From Acidimicrobiia bacterium (GTDB lineage: Bacteria; Actinomycetota; Acidimicrobiia; Spongiisociales; UBA5794): a stretch of 64,000 nucleotides of DNA. The position numbers were made by a program, and so were the translations under genes. The notes under the pieces were generated by a model. That model made no database searches and was not told the DNA's origin. It saw only the letters and a program-made list of their open reading frames with translations. The stretch covers positions 1 to 64,000 of the forward strand of contig DASWKR010000002.1 in the NCBI GenBank assembly GCA_036396535.1, in the 5' to 3' direction. This document shows, one piece after another, positions 1 through 7,915 of this stretch. Within the stretch, counting starts at the first letter, position 1; each line of letters begins with the position of its first letter.

Positions 1-22
1 GGGGCGGTCGTTCGACCGCCCC
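1..22. terminator. GC-rich hairpin downstream of the PilT-like gene
   Basis: A perfect 9-bp inverted repeat, GGGGCGGTC / GACCGCCCC, encloses a GTTC loop. It lies about 60 bases beyond the stop of the minus-strand ATPase gene, so it could end that transcript. No T-run is visible before the window ends. Confidence 0.4.
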
Positions 23-83
23 CGGCTCGAAGGTCGGACGCACCACCACCCATGAGCGTCCGACGAGGTTGGCGCCAGCCCTG

Positions 84-1172
84 CTACGTGGCGAGCCCCA
101 TTCGCTGGGCCGCCAGCTTGAAGTCGCTCGGATTCGTGGCATACGTCATGGCGTCCTGGAAGCTGATCGCCCCAACCTGGTACAGCTTCAAGATCGACCC
201 GTCGAATGCCTGCATCCCGTAGTACTCGCCCTCGATCATCAGCTCGAGGAGCGTGTGCGTCTTGTCGAGGTCGACGATTCGCTGGTATGCGCGTTCGGTG
301 TTGGCCAGCACCTCGACCGCCGGGATCCTGCCCTTGCCGTCGGCTCTCGGGACGAGCCGCTGGGCGATCACGCCGCGCAGGCTCGAGCCGAGGATGCTTC
401 GCATCTGCGGTTGCTGGCTCGGCTCGAAGAACTCGACGATCCTCGTGACCGTGTCGATGGCGTCGACTGCGTTGATCGTCGTGAGGATGAGCGTCCCGGT
501 CTCCGCGGCGCGGAGGGCGGCCTCCACCGTCTCGCGATCGCGCAGCTCGCCGATGTAGACGACGTCCGGGTCGGCCCGCAGCACCCGGCTCATACCGGAG
601 GCGAAGCTGTCCGTGTCGACCCCGACCTCGCGCTGGCTTACGATCGACATCTTGTCCGGGTGGAGCACTTCGATGGGATCCTCGATCGTGATGATGTTGG
701 CCCGGCGCGTCGAGTTGATCCTGTCGAGGATCGAGCCGAGCGTCGTCGTCTTGCCCGACCCGGCGGGACCGGCAACGACGAGCAGCCCGTGCGACTCGTT
801 GGCGAGTCGGGCGACCTGCTCCGGAAGCCCGAGCTCGTCGAACGACTCCGAGACAGGGGCGACGGCTCGCAGGACGAGGTTGATGGATCCACGTTGCCGG
901 TATGCGTTCACCCTGAAGCGGCCGATGTTCGACCGGCCGTATGCGAAGTCGATCTCCCCTGTGTTCTCGAACTCCACCCTGAAGCGCTCGGGGATTATGT
1001 CGAGCAGGATCTCGCTCGTGTTCTCCGGGCGGAGCTTCGGCAGGTTCGACAGGTGGAGGGCGCCGTCGATCCTGTATGCGGGGGGTGACCCGACCTTCAG
1101 GTGGAGGTCGGAGCCGCCAACGCTGTGCAGTTTCTGGAGGAGCTCGTCGAGACTCGGAAGCACTTCAGTCAA
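84..1172 (-). CDS. pilT: PilT-like type IV pilus retraction ATPase with degenerate His box
   Basis: A 362-residue secretion ATPase of the PilT/GspE superfamily, cytoplasmic, expected to power pilus retraction or a related traffic machine. The N-terminal PAS-like domain (about 1-110) has the family sequence SDLHLKVGSPP. Walker A is GPAGSGKTTT near residue 135-144, the Asp box is IITIEDPIEVLH near 160-171, and the Walker B region is DPDVVYIGELRD near 201-212. Length matches PilT (about 345-370 residues). The conserved His box that normally reads like TGHL...TLHT is here TGTLILTTINAVDA, with both histidines gone. That may lower ATPase activity or mark a divergent subfamily. The start is TTG at 1172. 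No other pilus genes lie nearby, so the role in twitching or DNA uptake is inferred from family only. Confidence 0.85.
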   Translation of the reverse strand: MTEVLPSLDELLQKLHSVGGSDLHLKVGSPPAYRIDGALHLSNLPKLRPENTSEILLDIIPERFRVEFENTGEIDFAYGRSNIGRFRVNAYRQRGSINLVLRAVAPVSESFDELGLPEQVARLANESHGLLVVAGPAGSGKTTTLGSILDRINSTRRANIITIEDPIEVLHPDKMSIVSQREVGVDTDSFASGMSRVLRADPDVVYIGELRDRETVEAALRAAETGTLILTTINAVDAIDTVTRIVEFFEPSQQPQMRSILGSSLRGVIAQRLVPRADGKGRIPAVEVLANTERAYQRIVDLDKTHTLLELMIEGEYYGMQAFDGSILKLYQVGAISFQDAMTYATNPSDFKLAAQRMGLAT

Positions 1173-1248
1173 GGGTGTTCTCCCAGGCGGAATCTTTGGA
1201 CGGTGACTGAGCGTGGTATCGGCCGCCGCCTGAGGGGACTTAAGAGGG

Positions 1249-2268
1249 TCAGGTGAGGTGCCAGAACTTGGATACTCGTGCGAGGGCCGCTCGGCCGACC
1301 GAGTCCGTCCTGTCGTCGAGCGTCGCGACCGGGGGACCGTTCAGAAACTCGTGAGCGCCTGCCAGACCCCGCACCGTCGCCTCAGCGGACCCTCTGATGG
1401 CGTCGAGGTCGTAGCCGCCCTCGAGCACCACCGTCCACTTGGCGTCCGGCACCGCCGCCGCGAACCGGGAGCCGAGAGCCGCATAGTCGTCCTCGACGAG
1501 GGCGAGACTGGCGAGTGGATCGGAGCGGTGGGCGTCGTACCCGGCGGAGACGATCACCCAATCCGGCGCGAACTGGGCCAGCACTGGGGCGACGACGTTC
1601 TCCGCCGCCCATTGGTATGCCGGTCCCGCGGTGCCGGCCGGCCACGGGAAGTTGACGATCGTCCCGCGTCCCTCGCCCTCACCGGACTCGTCGACGCGCC
1701 CGGTGCCCGGGTATTGGGGATGCTCGTGAAACGACACGTAGAGCACGTCCGGGTCCTCGTAGAAGATGTCCTGCGTGCCGTTGCCGTGATGGACGTCCCA
1801 GTCGACGATGGCAACACGCCGCCCGCCAAGCTTCAGCCACCTCGCGAGGATCGCCACGTTGTTGAAGAAACAGAATCCCATGGCTCGCGCCGCCAGCGCG
1901 TGATGCCCCGGCGGCCGCATGGCGACGAATGAGAAGTCGCACTCCCCCGCCTCGACCATCTGCGCTGCGGTGACGCTCCCACCGGCGGAGTCGAGGGCTG
2001 CGTCCCATGAATCCTCGCTGGCGATCGTGTCTGGATCGATCGCCCCTCCTCCGCTGGCGCAGAAGTCTTGGATGCCGCTCACGTACGCCTTCTGGTGCAC
2101 GAGCTCGACCAGGTCACGATCGGCGCGATCGGCCGTTCGTTCGACGACCTCGAGCCCGCTCCCCCGCACGCCACGTGCGGCCGCCTCGACTCGCGAAGGG
2201 CGCTCGGGGTGCCCGTAGCCGGTGTCGTGCAACAGGCTCGATTCGTGTGTCACCAACCCCACTCGCAT
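1249..2268 (-). CDS. Histone deacetylase-family (AcuC/HdaH-like) zinc hydrolase
   Basis: A cytoplasmic arginase/deacetylase-fold enzyme of 339 residues, expected to remove acyl groups from acetylated lysine, polyamines or related amines. The full motif set is visible: RPPGHHA (active-site His pair), GFCFFNNVAI, VDWDVHHGNGTQ (zinc Asp and His), VSFHEHPQYPGTG, VSAGYDAHRSDP (second zinc Asp) and VVLEGGYD. I chose the ATG at 2268 because homology begins at MRVGLVTHESSLLHD; a longer in-frame reading exists but its first 27 residues look non-coding. It is divergent from the GNAT gene, which begins about 100 bases away. An acetyltransferase beside a deacylase suggests, but does not prove, a matched acetylation pair. 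The natural substrate is unknown. Confidence 0.88.
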   Translation of the reverse strand: MRVGLVTHESSLLHDTGYGHPERPSRVEAAARGVRGSGLEVVERTADRADRDLVELVHQKAYVSGIQDFCASGGGAIDPDTIASEDSWDAALDSAGGSVTAAQMVEAGECDFSFVAMRPPGHHALAARAMGFCFFNNVAILARWLKLGGRRVAIVDWDVHHGNGTQDIFYEDPDVLYVSFHEHPQYPGTGRVDESGEGEGRGTIVNFPWPAGTAGPAYQWAAENVVAPVLAQFAPDWVIVSAGYDAHRSDPLASLALVEDDYAALGSRFAAAVPDAKWTVVLEGGYDLDAIRGSAEATVRGLAGAHEFLNGPPVATLDDRTDSVGRAALARVSKFWHLT

Positions 2269-2370
2269 GGCTCGATCGTACCGCCGCGATCTCGGCCGCC
2301 GCCGGGCGGTTACGCTGGCGGCGCGATCGTGAGGCTGCACCTCCTTCACGCAGCGGGATCAGGAGAGCAG

Positions 2371-3105
2371 ATGGCACTGGCGGAAGCGCCGTTCCGCGTC
2401 AACCACAGGGGGGAGTGGCCCGGTCCACTCACACTCAGGCGAGGCTGGGCGCGCGCAGAGGCCCGGCCCTGGAACGACACCGCCACCGACGCCAGCTTGC
2501 GCCTCGTCCGCGGTGGGTCCGGCTTCCTGGAGGCCTGCACCGAGCGCCTCGTCGAGCTCGGAGCTCCTGCGGTCATGTCGCCTCCCCTTCCGACCGGGGC
2601 CCGCCGGACGTGGGAGGCAGCCGGCTTCCACCATTTCCTCGACCTTGCGCTCATGCGGCTCTCGCTCGACGAACAGCCTCCGGCGCCCGACCACCTGGTC
2701 GTCGAGTGCACCTCCCCTCCGATGGAGCAACTGCTGGCGATCGACACTCGGGCGTTCTCGCCGTTCTGGCGCTTCGACACCCTCGGCCTGCGGGAAGCGA
2801 TCGAGGCGACCGGTGACTCGAGTGTCCTGATCATCCGCGACTCCGACGGCGATCCTGCTGCTTTCGCCGTCATCGGCTACGGCAGCGCCGTCTCCTACCT
2901 GCAGCGCGTCGCGGTGCACCCCGACTGGCAGGGGCAGGGCATGGGGCGCTCACTCGTTCGGGTGGCCGCCCGCAAGGCAAGGGCAGGCGGCGCCCACGTC
3001 ATGCTCCTCAACACTCAATACGACAACGCCGCCGCCATCTCGCTGTACGAGTCGGAGGGCTTCGTGCTGTTGCCGGAGCCGCTGTCTCTGCTGCGCAGCG
3101 AGTGA
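2371..3105 (+). CDS. GNAT-family N-acetyltransferase
   Basis: A 244-residue acetyl-CoA-dependent transferase. The C-terminal half carries the GNAT core: VAVHPDWQGQGMGRSLV (acetyl-CoA pyrophosphate loop Q-x-x-G-x-G, about residues 182-198), then NTQYDNAAAISLYESEGF, typical of RimI-like and mycothiol-synthase-like proteins. The N-terminal half is divergent and may be a second, degenerate GNAT lobe. I chose the ATG at 2371 because AGGAG lies 6 bases upstream; a GTG at 2329 is in frame but has no clear ribosome binding site. The following pseudokinase gene starts 29 bases later on the same strand, so the two may be cotranscribed. The substrate is unknown. Confidence 0.8.
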   Translation: MALAEAPFRVNHRGEWPGPLTLRRGWARAEARPWNDTATDASLRLVRGGSGFLEACTERLVELGAPAVMSPPLPTGARRTWEAAGFHHFLDLALMRLSLDEQPPAPDHLVVECTSPPMEQLLAIDTRAFSPFWRFDTLGLREAIEATGDSSVLIIRDSDGDPAAFAVIGYGSAVSYLQRVAVHPDWQGQGMGRSLVRVAARKARAGGAHVMLLNTQYDNAAAISLYESEGFVLLPEPLSLLRSE

Positions 3106-3134
3106 CGGACCGCTGAACGGCCCAAGGCCGCGAG

Positions 3135-4430
3135 ATGCCTCCGAAGCTCCCCCCTCGCTACCGGACCCAGGTGAGGCTTGGACGTGACCAAGACGTCGAG
3201 GAGTGGCTCGCCACCGACACCGCGCTCGACCGTCCCGTGCTGGTTCGAGCCCTCGCCCAGGGATCCGACGACTTGCGCGTCACCAGATTCGTTGCCGCTT
3301 CGAGGGCCGCCGCCTCGGTGAGTCACCCCCACCTCAGTGCCGTGTACGAAGTCGGCTCCGAAGACGGCACCGCCTTTGCGATCCTCGAGTGGAACGGCGG
3401 CGTCTCGGTTGCCGACCGGCTGCGGGCATCCGATCCGCTTCCCCCCGTCGAGTTCCTGCCGAATGCGGCTGGACTGGCCGGCGGCCTCGCCGCCCTCCAC
3501 GACATCGGCTCGGTTCACGGGGGAATCGATCCGAGCGCCATCGAGCTCTCGACGATCCATCCGGCCAAGCTCGGAGCGTACGGGCGGGTGACGCGGAACG
3601 GGATCGGCACCGCCCGCGATGACGTGAGCGCTCTGGGGCGGGCTTTGCGCGTCGCCGTGACGGGCTCCGAGGAGCCCGACGTGCGTCCCTCCCAGGTCGT
3701 CGAGGGCCTCCCGGCCCGTGTCGACGCGGTGCTGAGCGCCGCCGAAGCGGGAGAGCTCGACGCCGCCGGGCTCGCCGCGGCACTTCGGTCTGTGCCGGCC
3801 GAGCCGCGACACCGCGGTTCGCGCGGCTGGTCGTGGGGTTGGACGGTCCCGGCGGCCATGCTCATCGTCGCAATGGCCCTGCTCGGGCTGATCGGCTTGA
3901 CGATCGAAGTCGACCCGGACTCCCCGTTTCTCTTCCCTGCTTCTCCGTCGCCTGACCCGACCGCGGCCGCACCGGACGCGACGACCGTTCCTCCCGGCGG
4001 AGACCGGGCGACACTCGAGGCGGCCGGCAAGGTCTTCGACCCGTTCGGCGAGGGGACGGAGAACGACGATCTCGTGGCCGGCATGCTCGACGCAGACCCG
4101 GACACTGCCTGGTCGACGGAGCGCTATTTCACCCCACTCTCGTCGCTCAAGCCGGGTGTCGGCGTCAAGTTCGACGTCGATGGCGCTCCCGTCGCAGTTT
4201 CGGTGCGCGGGTCCGTCGGGACCCGCTTCGAGGTCCTGTGGTCGGACACCGACGCAGGCGATCTCGACGTGTACGAGCCGATCGCCGCAGCGACCATCGT
4301 GGCAGCGGGAGTCGACTTGCAGCTCCCGCCACGTCCCGACGGCACGTGGCTCCTCTGGCTCGTGGAACTGCCGGAGCAGTCGGAGGGCGTGTACTTCGCA
4401 GAGCTGCACACAGTCGCTTTCTCAGGTTGA
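3135..4430 (+). CDS. Membrane-anchored pseudokinase with extracytoplasmic domain (MurJ C-terminal-like)
   Basis: A 431-residue protein in three parts. Residues about 1-215 are a protein-kinase-like fold, 233-255 a single transmembrane helix, and 270-431 an outside domain resembling discoidin/carbohydrate-binding folds. The kinase part lacks catalysis: the beta-3 lysine motif reads PVLVRALAQ, the HRD loop reads VHGGIDPSAIEL, and DFG is replaced by KLGAYG. In mycobacteria the equivalent domains are the tail of MurJ/MviN, next to sigM, where the phosphorylated pseudokinase recruits FhaA to control peptidoglycan synthesis. Here no MurJ transporter part is present and the polypeptide begins at the pseudokinase. 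A role as a cell-wall regulatory scaffold is inferred from this conserved context. The sigma factor gene follows 51 bases later. Confidence 0.75.
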   Translation: MPPKLPPRYRTQVRLGRDQDVEEWLATDTALDRPVLVRALAQGSDDLRVTRFVAASRAAASVSHPHLSAVYEVGSEDGTAFAILEWNGGVSVADRLRASDPLPPVEFLPNAAGLAGGLAALHDIGSVHGGIDPSAIELSTIHPAKLGAYGRVTRNGIGTARDDVSALGRALRVAVTGSEEPDVRPSQVVEGLPARVDAVLSAAEAGELDAAGLAAALRSVPAEPRHRGSRGWSWGWTVPAAMLIVAMALLGLIGLTIEVDPDSPFLFPASPSPDPTAAAPDATTVPPGGDRATLEAAGKVFDPFGEGTENDDLVAGMLDADPDTAWSTERYFTPLSSLKPGVGVKFDVDGAPVAVSVRGSVGTRFEVLWSDTDAGDLDVYEPIAAATIVAAGVDLQLPPRPDGTWLLWLVELPEQSEGVYFAELHTVAFSG

Positions 4431-4481
4431 TCGTCGGCGGGTGATGACAGGACACGCCAGGTCGGGGAGAATCCGTCCGCG

Positions 4482-5054
4482 ATGACACACAGGGCAGCCG
4501 AAGACGTCGACCTCATCCAGCGGTACCTCGCCGGCGACGTCGCGGCGTTCGGCGAGCTCATGCGCGCCCATGAGGACCGAGTGTTCGCCGTCTGCCTTCG
4601 GATGCTGCGCAGCCGGGAGGCGGCACTCGACGCGACCCAGGAGACGTTCCTGACCGTGTTCAGGAAGGCGGACCGCTACAAGGCGGAGGCTGCCTTCTCG
4701 ACCTGGCTCTATCGGGTCGCGGTCAATACGTGCTACGACCAGCTGCGGCGGTCAAAGCGCAGGCACGCCGACAGCATGCCCGAGCACATCGACCCACCGG
4801 ATATCCGTGCCGGTGACGCCTTCGAGTCCGTCGAGGTTCGACCAGACATCGAGGCCGCCCTCCAGAAGATCGCTCCCGAATTTCGCGCCGCCGTCGTCCT
4901 CGTCGACCTCGAGGGGTTGTCCCTCGACACGACTGCCGACATGCTGGGTGTGCCGGTGGGGACGGTGAAGTCGCGTGTGTTCCGCGGCAGGCGCCAGCTC
5001 GCAGAGCAGCTCGGGAACCTCAGCGAGCGGCCGCGACATCAAAGGGACGAATGA
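4482..5054 (+). CDS. sigM: ECF RNA polymerase sigma factor (SigM-like)
   Basis: A 190-residue group-IV sigma factor that directs RNA polymerase to stress promoters. Region 2 spans about 10-80, with the core-binding and -10 recognition helices (DATQETFLTVFRKADRYK and FSTWLYRVAVNTCYDQLRR). Region 4 spans about 120-175 and ends in the -35 helix-turn-helix VPVGTVKSRVFRGRRQL. The stop codon overlaps the next gene by the ATGA arrangement, the usual coupling of an ECF sigma factor to its anti-sigma factor. The position between the pseudokinase and trxB matches mycobacterial sigM, hence the symbol. Family is certain; exact orthology is by synteny. Confidence 0.9.
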   Translation: MTHRAAEDVDLIQRYLAGDVAAFGELMRAHEDRVFAVCLRMLRSREAALDATQETFLTVFRKADRYKAEAAFSTWLYRVAVNTCYDQLRRSKRRHADSMPEHIDPPDIRAGDAFESVEVRPDIEAALQKIAPEFRAAVVLVDLEGLSLDTTADMLGVPVGTVKSRVFRGRRQLAEQLGNLSERPRHQRDE

Positions 5055-5824
5055 CGATGCACGACCACGACCCCGATCTGATCATGGCGCTGGCGGAAGA
5101 CACGCTGGCGCCGCTTTCGCGCGCCTCGGCTGAGGCCTCGGTTGCGGCGTGCTCCGAGTGCAGTGCCGCCCTCGCGATGCAGCGCGCCGGCCTGAGGTTT
5201 CTCAGAGAAGCGCCATCTGTCGGAATGACGGAGCTCGAGTCCACCCGGATGCATCGAGCGTTGGAGACCGAGCTGGGGCTCGCAACCGAGTCACGCCAGA
5301 TCGCCTCGCGGCGTGTCGTCAACTGGAATCGATGGCTGGCCGTCGGGGCGGCGGCCGCGGTGCTCGTCGGGGTCGTGGCGGTGGCGCCGAGTCTCGACCT
5401 CATCGGCAGCGGCGACTCGGGCGACACGGCTGCCCTGCAGGAGTCGTCGGCGGGAGCCGACGAGGAGACACCGGCCGGCGACACGGCGGACGCAGCCGTG
5501 ACCACCGCAGCACCTTCGATGGCGATGTCGACGGCTGTCGCTTACTCCTCGGACGACCTCCCCGAGCTGTGGGAGCGTCTCACCGAGCCTGCCGATCCAG
5601 AACCGGCAGGCGTCCAGAGCGCAGAGGACGGCGCCACCCCGGCGTGCGGCGACGCCCACCGCCGTTCGGTCGCCGACTCAGCCTTCGTCGTAGCGTCGCA
5701 AGCGGCTCGCTACGAGGATCAGGACGTGGAGCTCGTCGGCTATCAGACAGACGACGCCCCCGTCCTCGTCGTGTACGAGTCCGGGACCTGCAAGGTCATC
5801 ACGACGTACACCGACACAGACTGA
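5051..5824 (+). CDS. Membrane anti-sigma factor
   Basis: A 257-residue partner of the preceding sigma factor, translationally coupled through a 4-base overlap. The N-terminal part (about 1-85) is cytoplasmic and has a CSEC pair near residues 36-39 with an upstream histidine-rich stretch, which fits the zinc-binding anti-sigma fold. A single transmembrane helix lies near 92-112. The rest is an outside domain with a low-complexity, Asp/Ala/Thr-rich linker and two cysteines (ACGDAH and GTCKV) that could form a disulfide. By analogy with RsmA of mycobacteria it should hold the sigma factor at the membrane until a signal triggers release. The outside domain has no recognised family, and no release protease gene is visible here. 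Confidence 0.8.
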   Translation: MTMHDHDPDLIMALAEDTLAPLSRASAEASVAACSECSAALAMQRAGLRFLREAPSVGMTELESTRMHRALETELGLATESRQIASRRVVNWNRWLAVGAAAAVLVGVVAVAPSLDLIGSGDSGDTAALQESSAGADEETPAGDTADAAVTTAAPSMAMSTAVAYSSDDLPELWERLTEPADPEPAGVQSAEDGATPACGDAHRRSVADSAFVVASQAARYEDQDVELVGYQTDDAPVLVVYESGTCKVITTYTDTD

Positions 5825-5864
5825 CACGGCTCACCTCCGGCGGCGCGCCGCCGAGCGCACTTCT

Positions 5865-5918
5865 CTGCTCCTCGGCGACCCAACTAGGGACGGTTCCGAA
5901 CAAACACCACGGACCGAC
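5865..5918. repeat. 54-base tandem repeat, copy 1
   Basis: First of two adjacent 54-base units beginning CTGCTCCTCGGCGACCCAAC. It lies in the 340-base gap between the anti-sigma gene and the small membrane protein gene. The first 23 bases of this copy also belong to a 42-base direct repeat (5846-5887) that recurs at 6112-6153 with one mismatch. Confidence 0.9.
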
Positions 5919-5972
5919 CTGCTCCTCGGCGACCCAACTAGGGACGGTTCCGAACAAATACCACGGACCGAC
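5919..5972. repeat. 54-base tandem repeat, copy 2
   Basis: It differs from copy 1 by one base (ACAAAT instead of ACAAAC near its middle). No open reading frame of interest crosses the repeats. Confidence 0.9.
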
Positions 5973-6017
5973 CCGGCCACCACAAAGTCACAGCTCACAG
6001 CAAGGGCCGGCTCGATT

Positions 6018-6057
6018 GGCACTTGTTCGGCACCCCACGATTGGGTCACCGAGAAGC
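6018..6057 (-). repeat. Inverted, diverged copy of the 54-base unit
   Basis: Read on the minus strand this segment runs CTTCTCGGTGACCCAATC and then on to GCCGAACAAGTGCC, matching the body of the tandem units with several substitutions. With copy 2 it can form a long imperfect hairpin in DNA or RNA. Confidence 0.65.
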
Positions 6058-6111
6058 GGTACGACGCCCGCCGGCACCAGGACCCATCCCCCAACCAGCC
6101 CCCTCAGCCCA

Positions 6112-6153
6112 CGCCGCCGAGCGCGCTTCTCTGCTCCTCGGCGACCCAACTAG
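6112..6153. repeat. 42-base direct repeat, distal copy
   Basis: Identical to 5846-5887 except for one A-to-G change. The pair brackets the tandem and inverted copies. The distal copy ends 11 bases before the start codon at 6165. Confidence 0.85.
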
Positions 6154-6164
6154 TCTCCTCGGCC

Positions 6165-6446
6165 ATGGACGACTATCCGGTCAGGGTGGCTGATCTGCTC
6201 GAGCGGATCGCGGCGCGGATCAGGTCGATGACCGTCGACCGGGCGGTGCGCTGGGTGACGTGGGCGGCGCTCGGGATCCTCCTGGCGACCATGGTGGTCA
6301 TCGCCTTCGTGCTGCTCCTCGTATCGCTGCTGCGCTTCCTCGGTGAGCTGATCGGGTACGAGGTGGCGTACGCCGCTGTCGGAGGAATCTTCGTGTTGGT
6401 CGGCATGTTCCTGTGGAGCATGCGAAAGCCGAGGCCTGCTGAATGA
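6165..6446 (+). CDS. Small two-helix membrane protein (holin-like)
   Basis: A 93-residue inner-membrane protein. A charged N-terminus (about 1-30) is followed by two hydrophobic helices at about 33-55 and 66-86, and a short basic tail MRKPRPAE. Size and topology resemble small actinobacterial phage-holin-superfamily or DUF proteins, but no diagnostic motif is present. The stop is 6 bases before the trxB start, and GAGGAG at the junction serves trxB, so the two are probably one transcript. The function is not known. Confidence 0.7.
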   Translation: MDDYPVRVADLLERIAARIRSMTVDRAVRWVTWAALGILLATMVVIAFVLLLVSLLRFLGELIGYEVAYAAVGGIFVLVGMFLWSMRKPRPAE

Positions 6447-6452
6447 GGAGAG

Positions 6453-7376
6453 ATGTCTGAGAAGCTGGTGATCATCGGTTCGGGCCCAGCGGGGCTCACC
6501 GCGGCGGTGTACGCCGCCCGGGCGGACCTCTCTCCACTCATGATCGAGGGATTCGAACGCGGCGGGCAGCTCATGCTGACCACGGACGTCGAGAACTACC
6601 CCGGCTTCCCCGACGGGATCATGGGACCTGATCTGATGGACCACTTCCGCAAACAGGCGGAGCGCTTCGGGACGCGGATCCTCAGCTCCGACGTGACCCG
6701 CGTCGATTTCAGCGAGCACCCGTTCCGGGTCTGGGTCGGCGAGGACCTCCACGAAGCGGAGACGGTCGTGATCGCGACCGGCGCCTCGGCCAGATGGCTC
6801 GGGCTGCCCAACGAGACGAGGCTGCGTGGACACGGGGTGTCGGCGTGTGCCACGTGCGATGGGTTCTTCTTCCGCGACAAGCCCATCGCCGTCATCGGCG
6901 GCGGGGACAGCGCCATGGAAGAGGCGCTCTTCCTGACGAAGTTCGGATCACGGGTGACCGTCATCCACCGTCGCCACGAGTTCCGAGCCTCGAAGATCAT
7001 GGCGCATCGAGTGATGGACCACCCGAAGATCGACGTCATGTGGGACACGGTCGTCGAGGACGTCGAAGGCGAGCAGGCGGTCTCGGCTCTCATCCTGCGA
7101 GATGTGAGCTCCGGCGAGACGAGCAAGCTGGACGTCGAGGGCGTTTTCGTCGCCATCGGCCACGACCCGAACACGCAAGTCTTTCGGGGCCAACTCGAGC
7201 TCGACGCCGCCGGCTACATCGTCACAGCCCCCGGAACCACGCGCACGTCCGTCGAGGGCGTCTTCGCGGCAGGCGACGTCGTCGACCACATCTACCGCCA
7301 AGCGGTGACGGCGGCCGGAATGGGCTGCATGGCAGCGATCGACTCCGAGCGGTGGCTCGAAGCCAGACACGGCTGA
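6453..7376 (+). CDS. trxB: Thioredoxin-disulfide reductase
   Basis: A 307-residue homodimeric flavoenzyme that passes electrons from NADPH through FAD to thioredoxin. The FAD site [16 protein letters not shown] is at residues 8-23, the redox pair CATC near 132-135, the NADPH site [12 protein letters not shown] near 150-161, and the C-terminal FAD signature [15 protein letters not shown] near 268-282. Length is standard. The ATG at 6453 has GAGGAG just upstream. It precedes trxA, as in mycobacteria. Through TrxA it could supply reducing power to thioredoxin-dependent peroxidases, including the selenoprotein at 30324. Confidence 0.96.
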   Translation: MSEKLVIIGSGPAGLTAAVYAARADLSPLMIEGFERGGQLMLTTDVENYPGFPDGIMGPDLMDHFRKQAERFGTRILSSDVTRVDFSEHPFRVWVGEDLHEAETVVIATGASARWLGLPNETRLRGHGVSACATCDGFFFRDKPIAVIGGGDSAMEEALFLTKFGSRVTVIHRRHEFRASKIMAHRVMDHPKIDVMWDTVVEDVEGEQAVSALILRDVSSGETSKLDVEGVFVAIGHDPNTQVFRGQLELDAAGYIVTAPGTTRTSVEGVFAAGDVVDHIYRQAVTAAGMGCMAAIDSERWLEARHG

Positions 7377-7440
7377 CCGGGGTCAGGAATGCCCATGTCT
7401 CGACGACGGTTGTGGCGGGCGAAACGACAGACCACAATCC

Positions 7441-7458
7441 AACGCTCTGCCGAGCGTT
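7441..7458 (+). other. Small hairpin in the trxB-trxA spacer
   Basis: A perfect 7-bp inverted repeat AACGCTC / GAGCGTT with a TGCC loop, followed by GAGGT and no T-run. It may stabilise the trxA 5' leader or act as a weak attenuator. Confidence 0.35.
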
Positions 7459-7497
7459 GAGGTATCCACAGGAGGTGGAGGCCGCCAGGCCGAGCTC

Positions 7498-7824
7498 ATG
7501 AGTGAGAACACGATCACGGCTCACGACCAGAACTTCGAAGATGTGATCGGGAGCGACACCCCGGTCCTCGTCGACTTCTGGGCCGAATGGTGCGGACCGT
7601 GCAAGATGATGAACGGGCCCCTCAACGACCTGGCCTCAGAGCAGGCCGGCAAGCTGTCCGTGGCCAAGCTCAACGTCGACGAGAACCAGCAGACCGCGAT
7701 GAACTACGACGTGATGAGCATCCCGACGATGATCGTGTTCCAAAAGGGCGAGATGAAGAAGCGTCTCGTCGGCGCCCGGTCGAAGCACCAGCTCGAGCAC
7801 GAGCTCGCCGAGTTCATCGGCTGA
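7498..7824 (+). CDS. trxA: Thioredoxin
   Basis: A 108-residue cytoplasmic dithiol carrier. The active site WCGPCK is at about residues 31-36, preceded by VLVDFWAE and followed by the cis-proline segment MSIPTMIVF near 74-82. Length and motif order are canonical. It is the natural substrate of the TrxB encoded 121 bases upstream. The ATG at 7498 is used; a purine-rich GGAGGTGGAGG lies about 17 bases upstream, rather far for an ideal ribosome binding site. Confidence 0.96.
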   Translation: MSENTITAHDQNFEDVIGSDTPVLVDFWAEWCGPCKMMNGPLNDLASEQAGKLSVAKLNVDENQQTAMNYDVMSIPTMIVFQKGEMKKRLVGARSKHQLEHELAEFIG

Positions 7825-7915
7825 TTCCTCGGCGGCTCGTCGAACAGCCTGCCCAACCCACACCGAGCGTAACGACGTCCGTGCCGATCGAGCCGAGGAA
7901 CGGCGATGTGGCACG

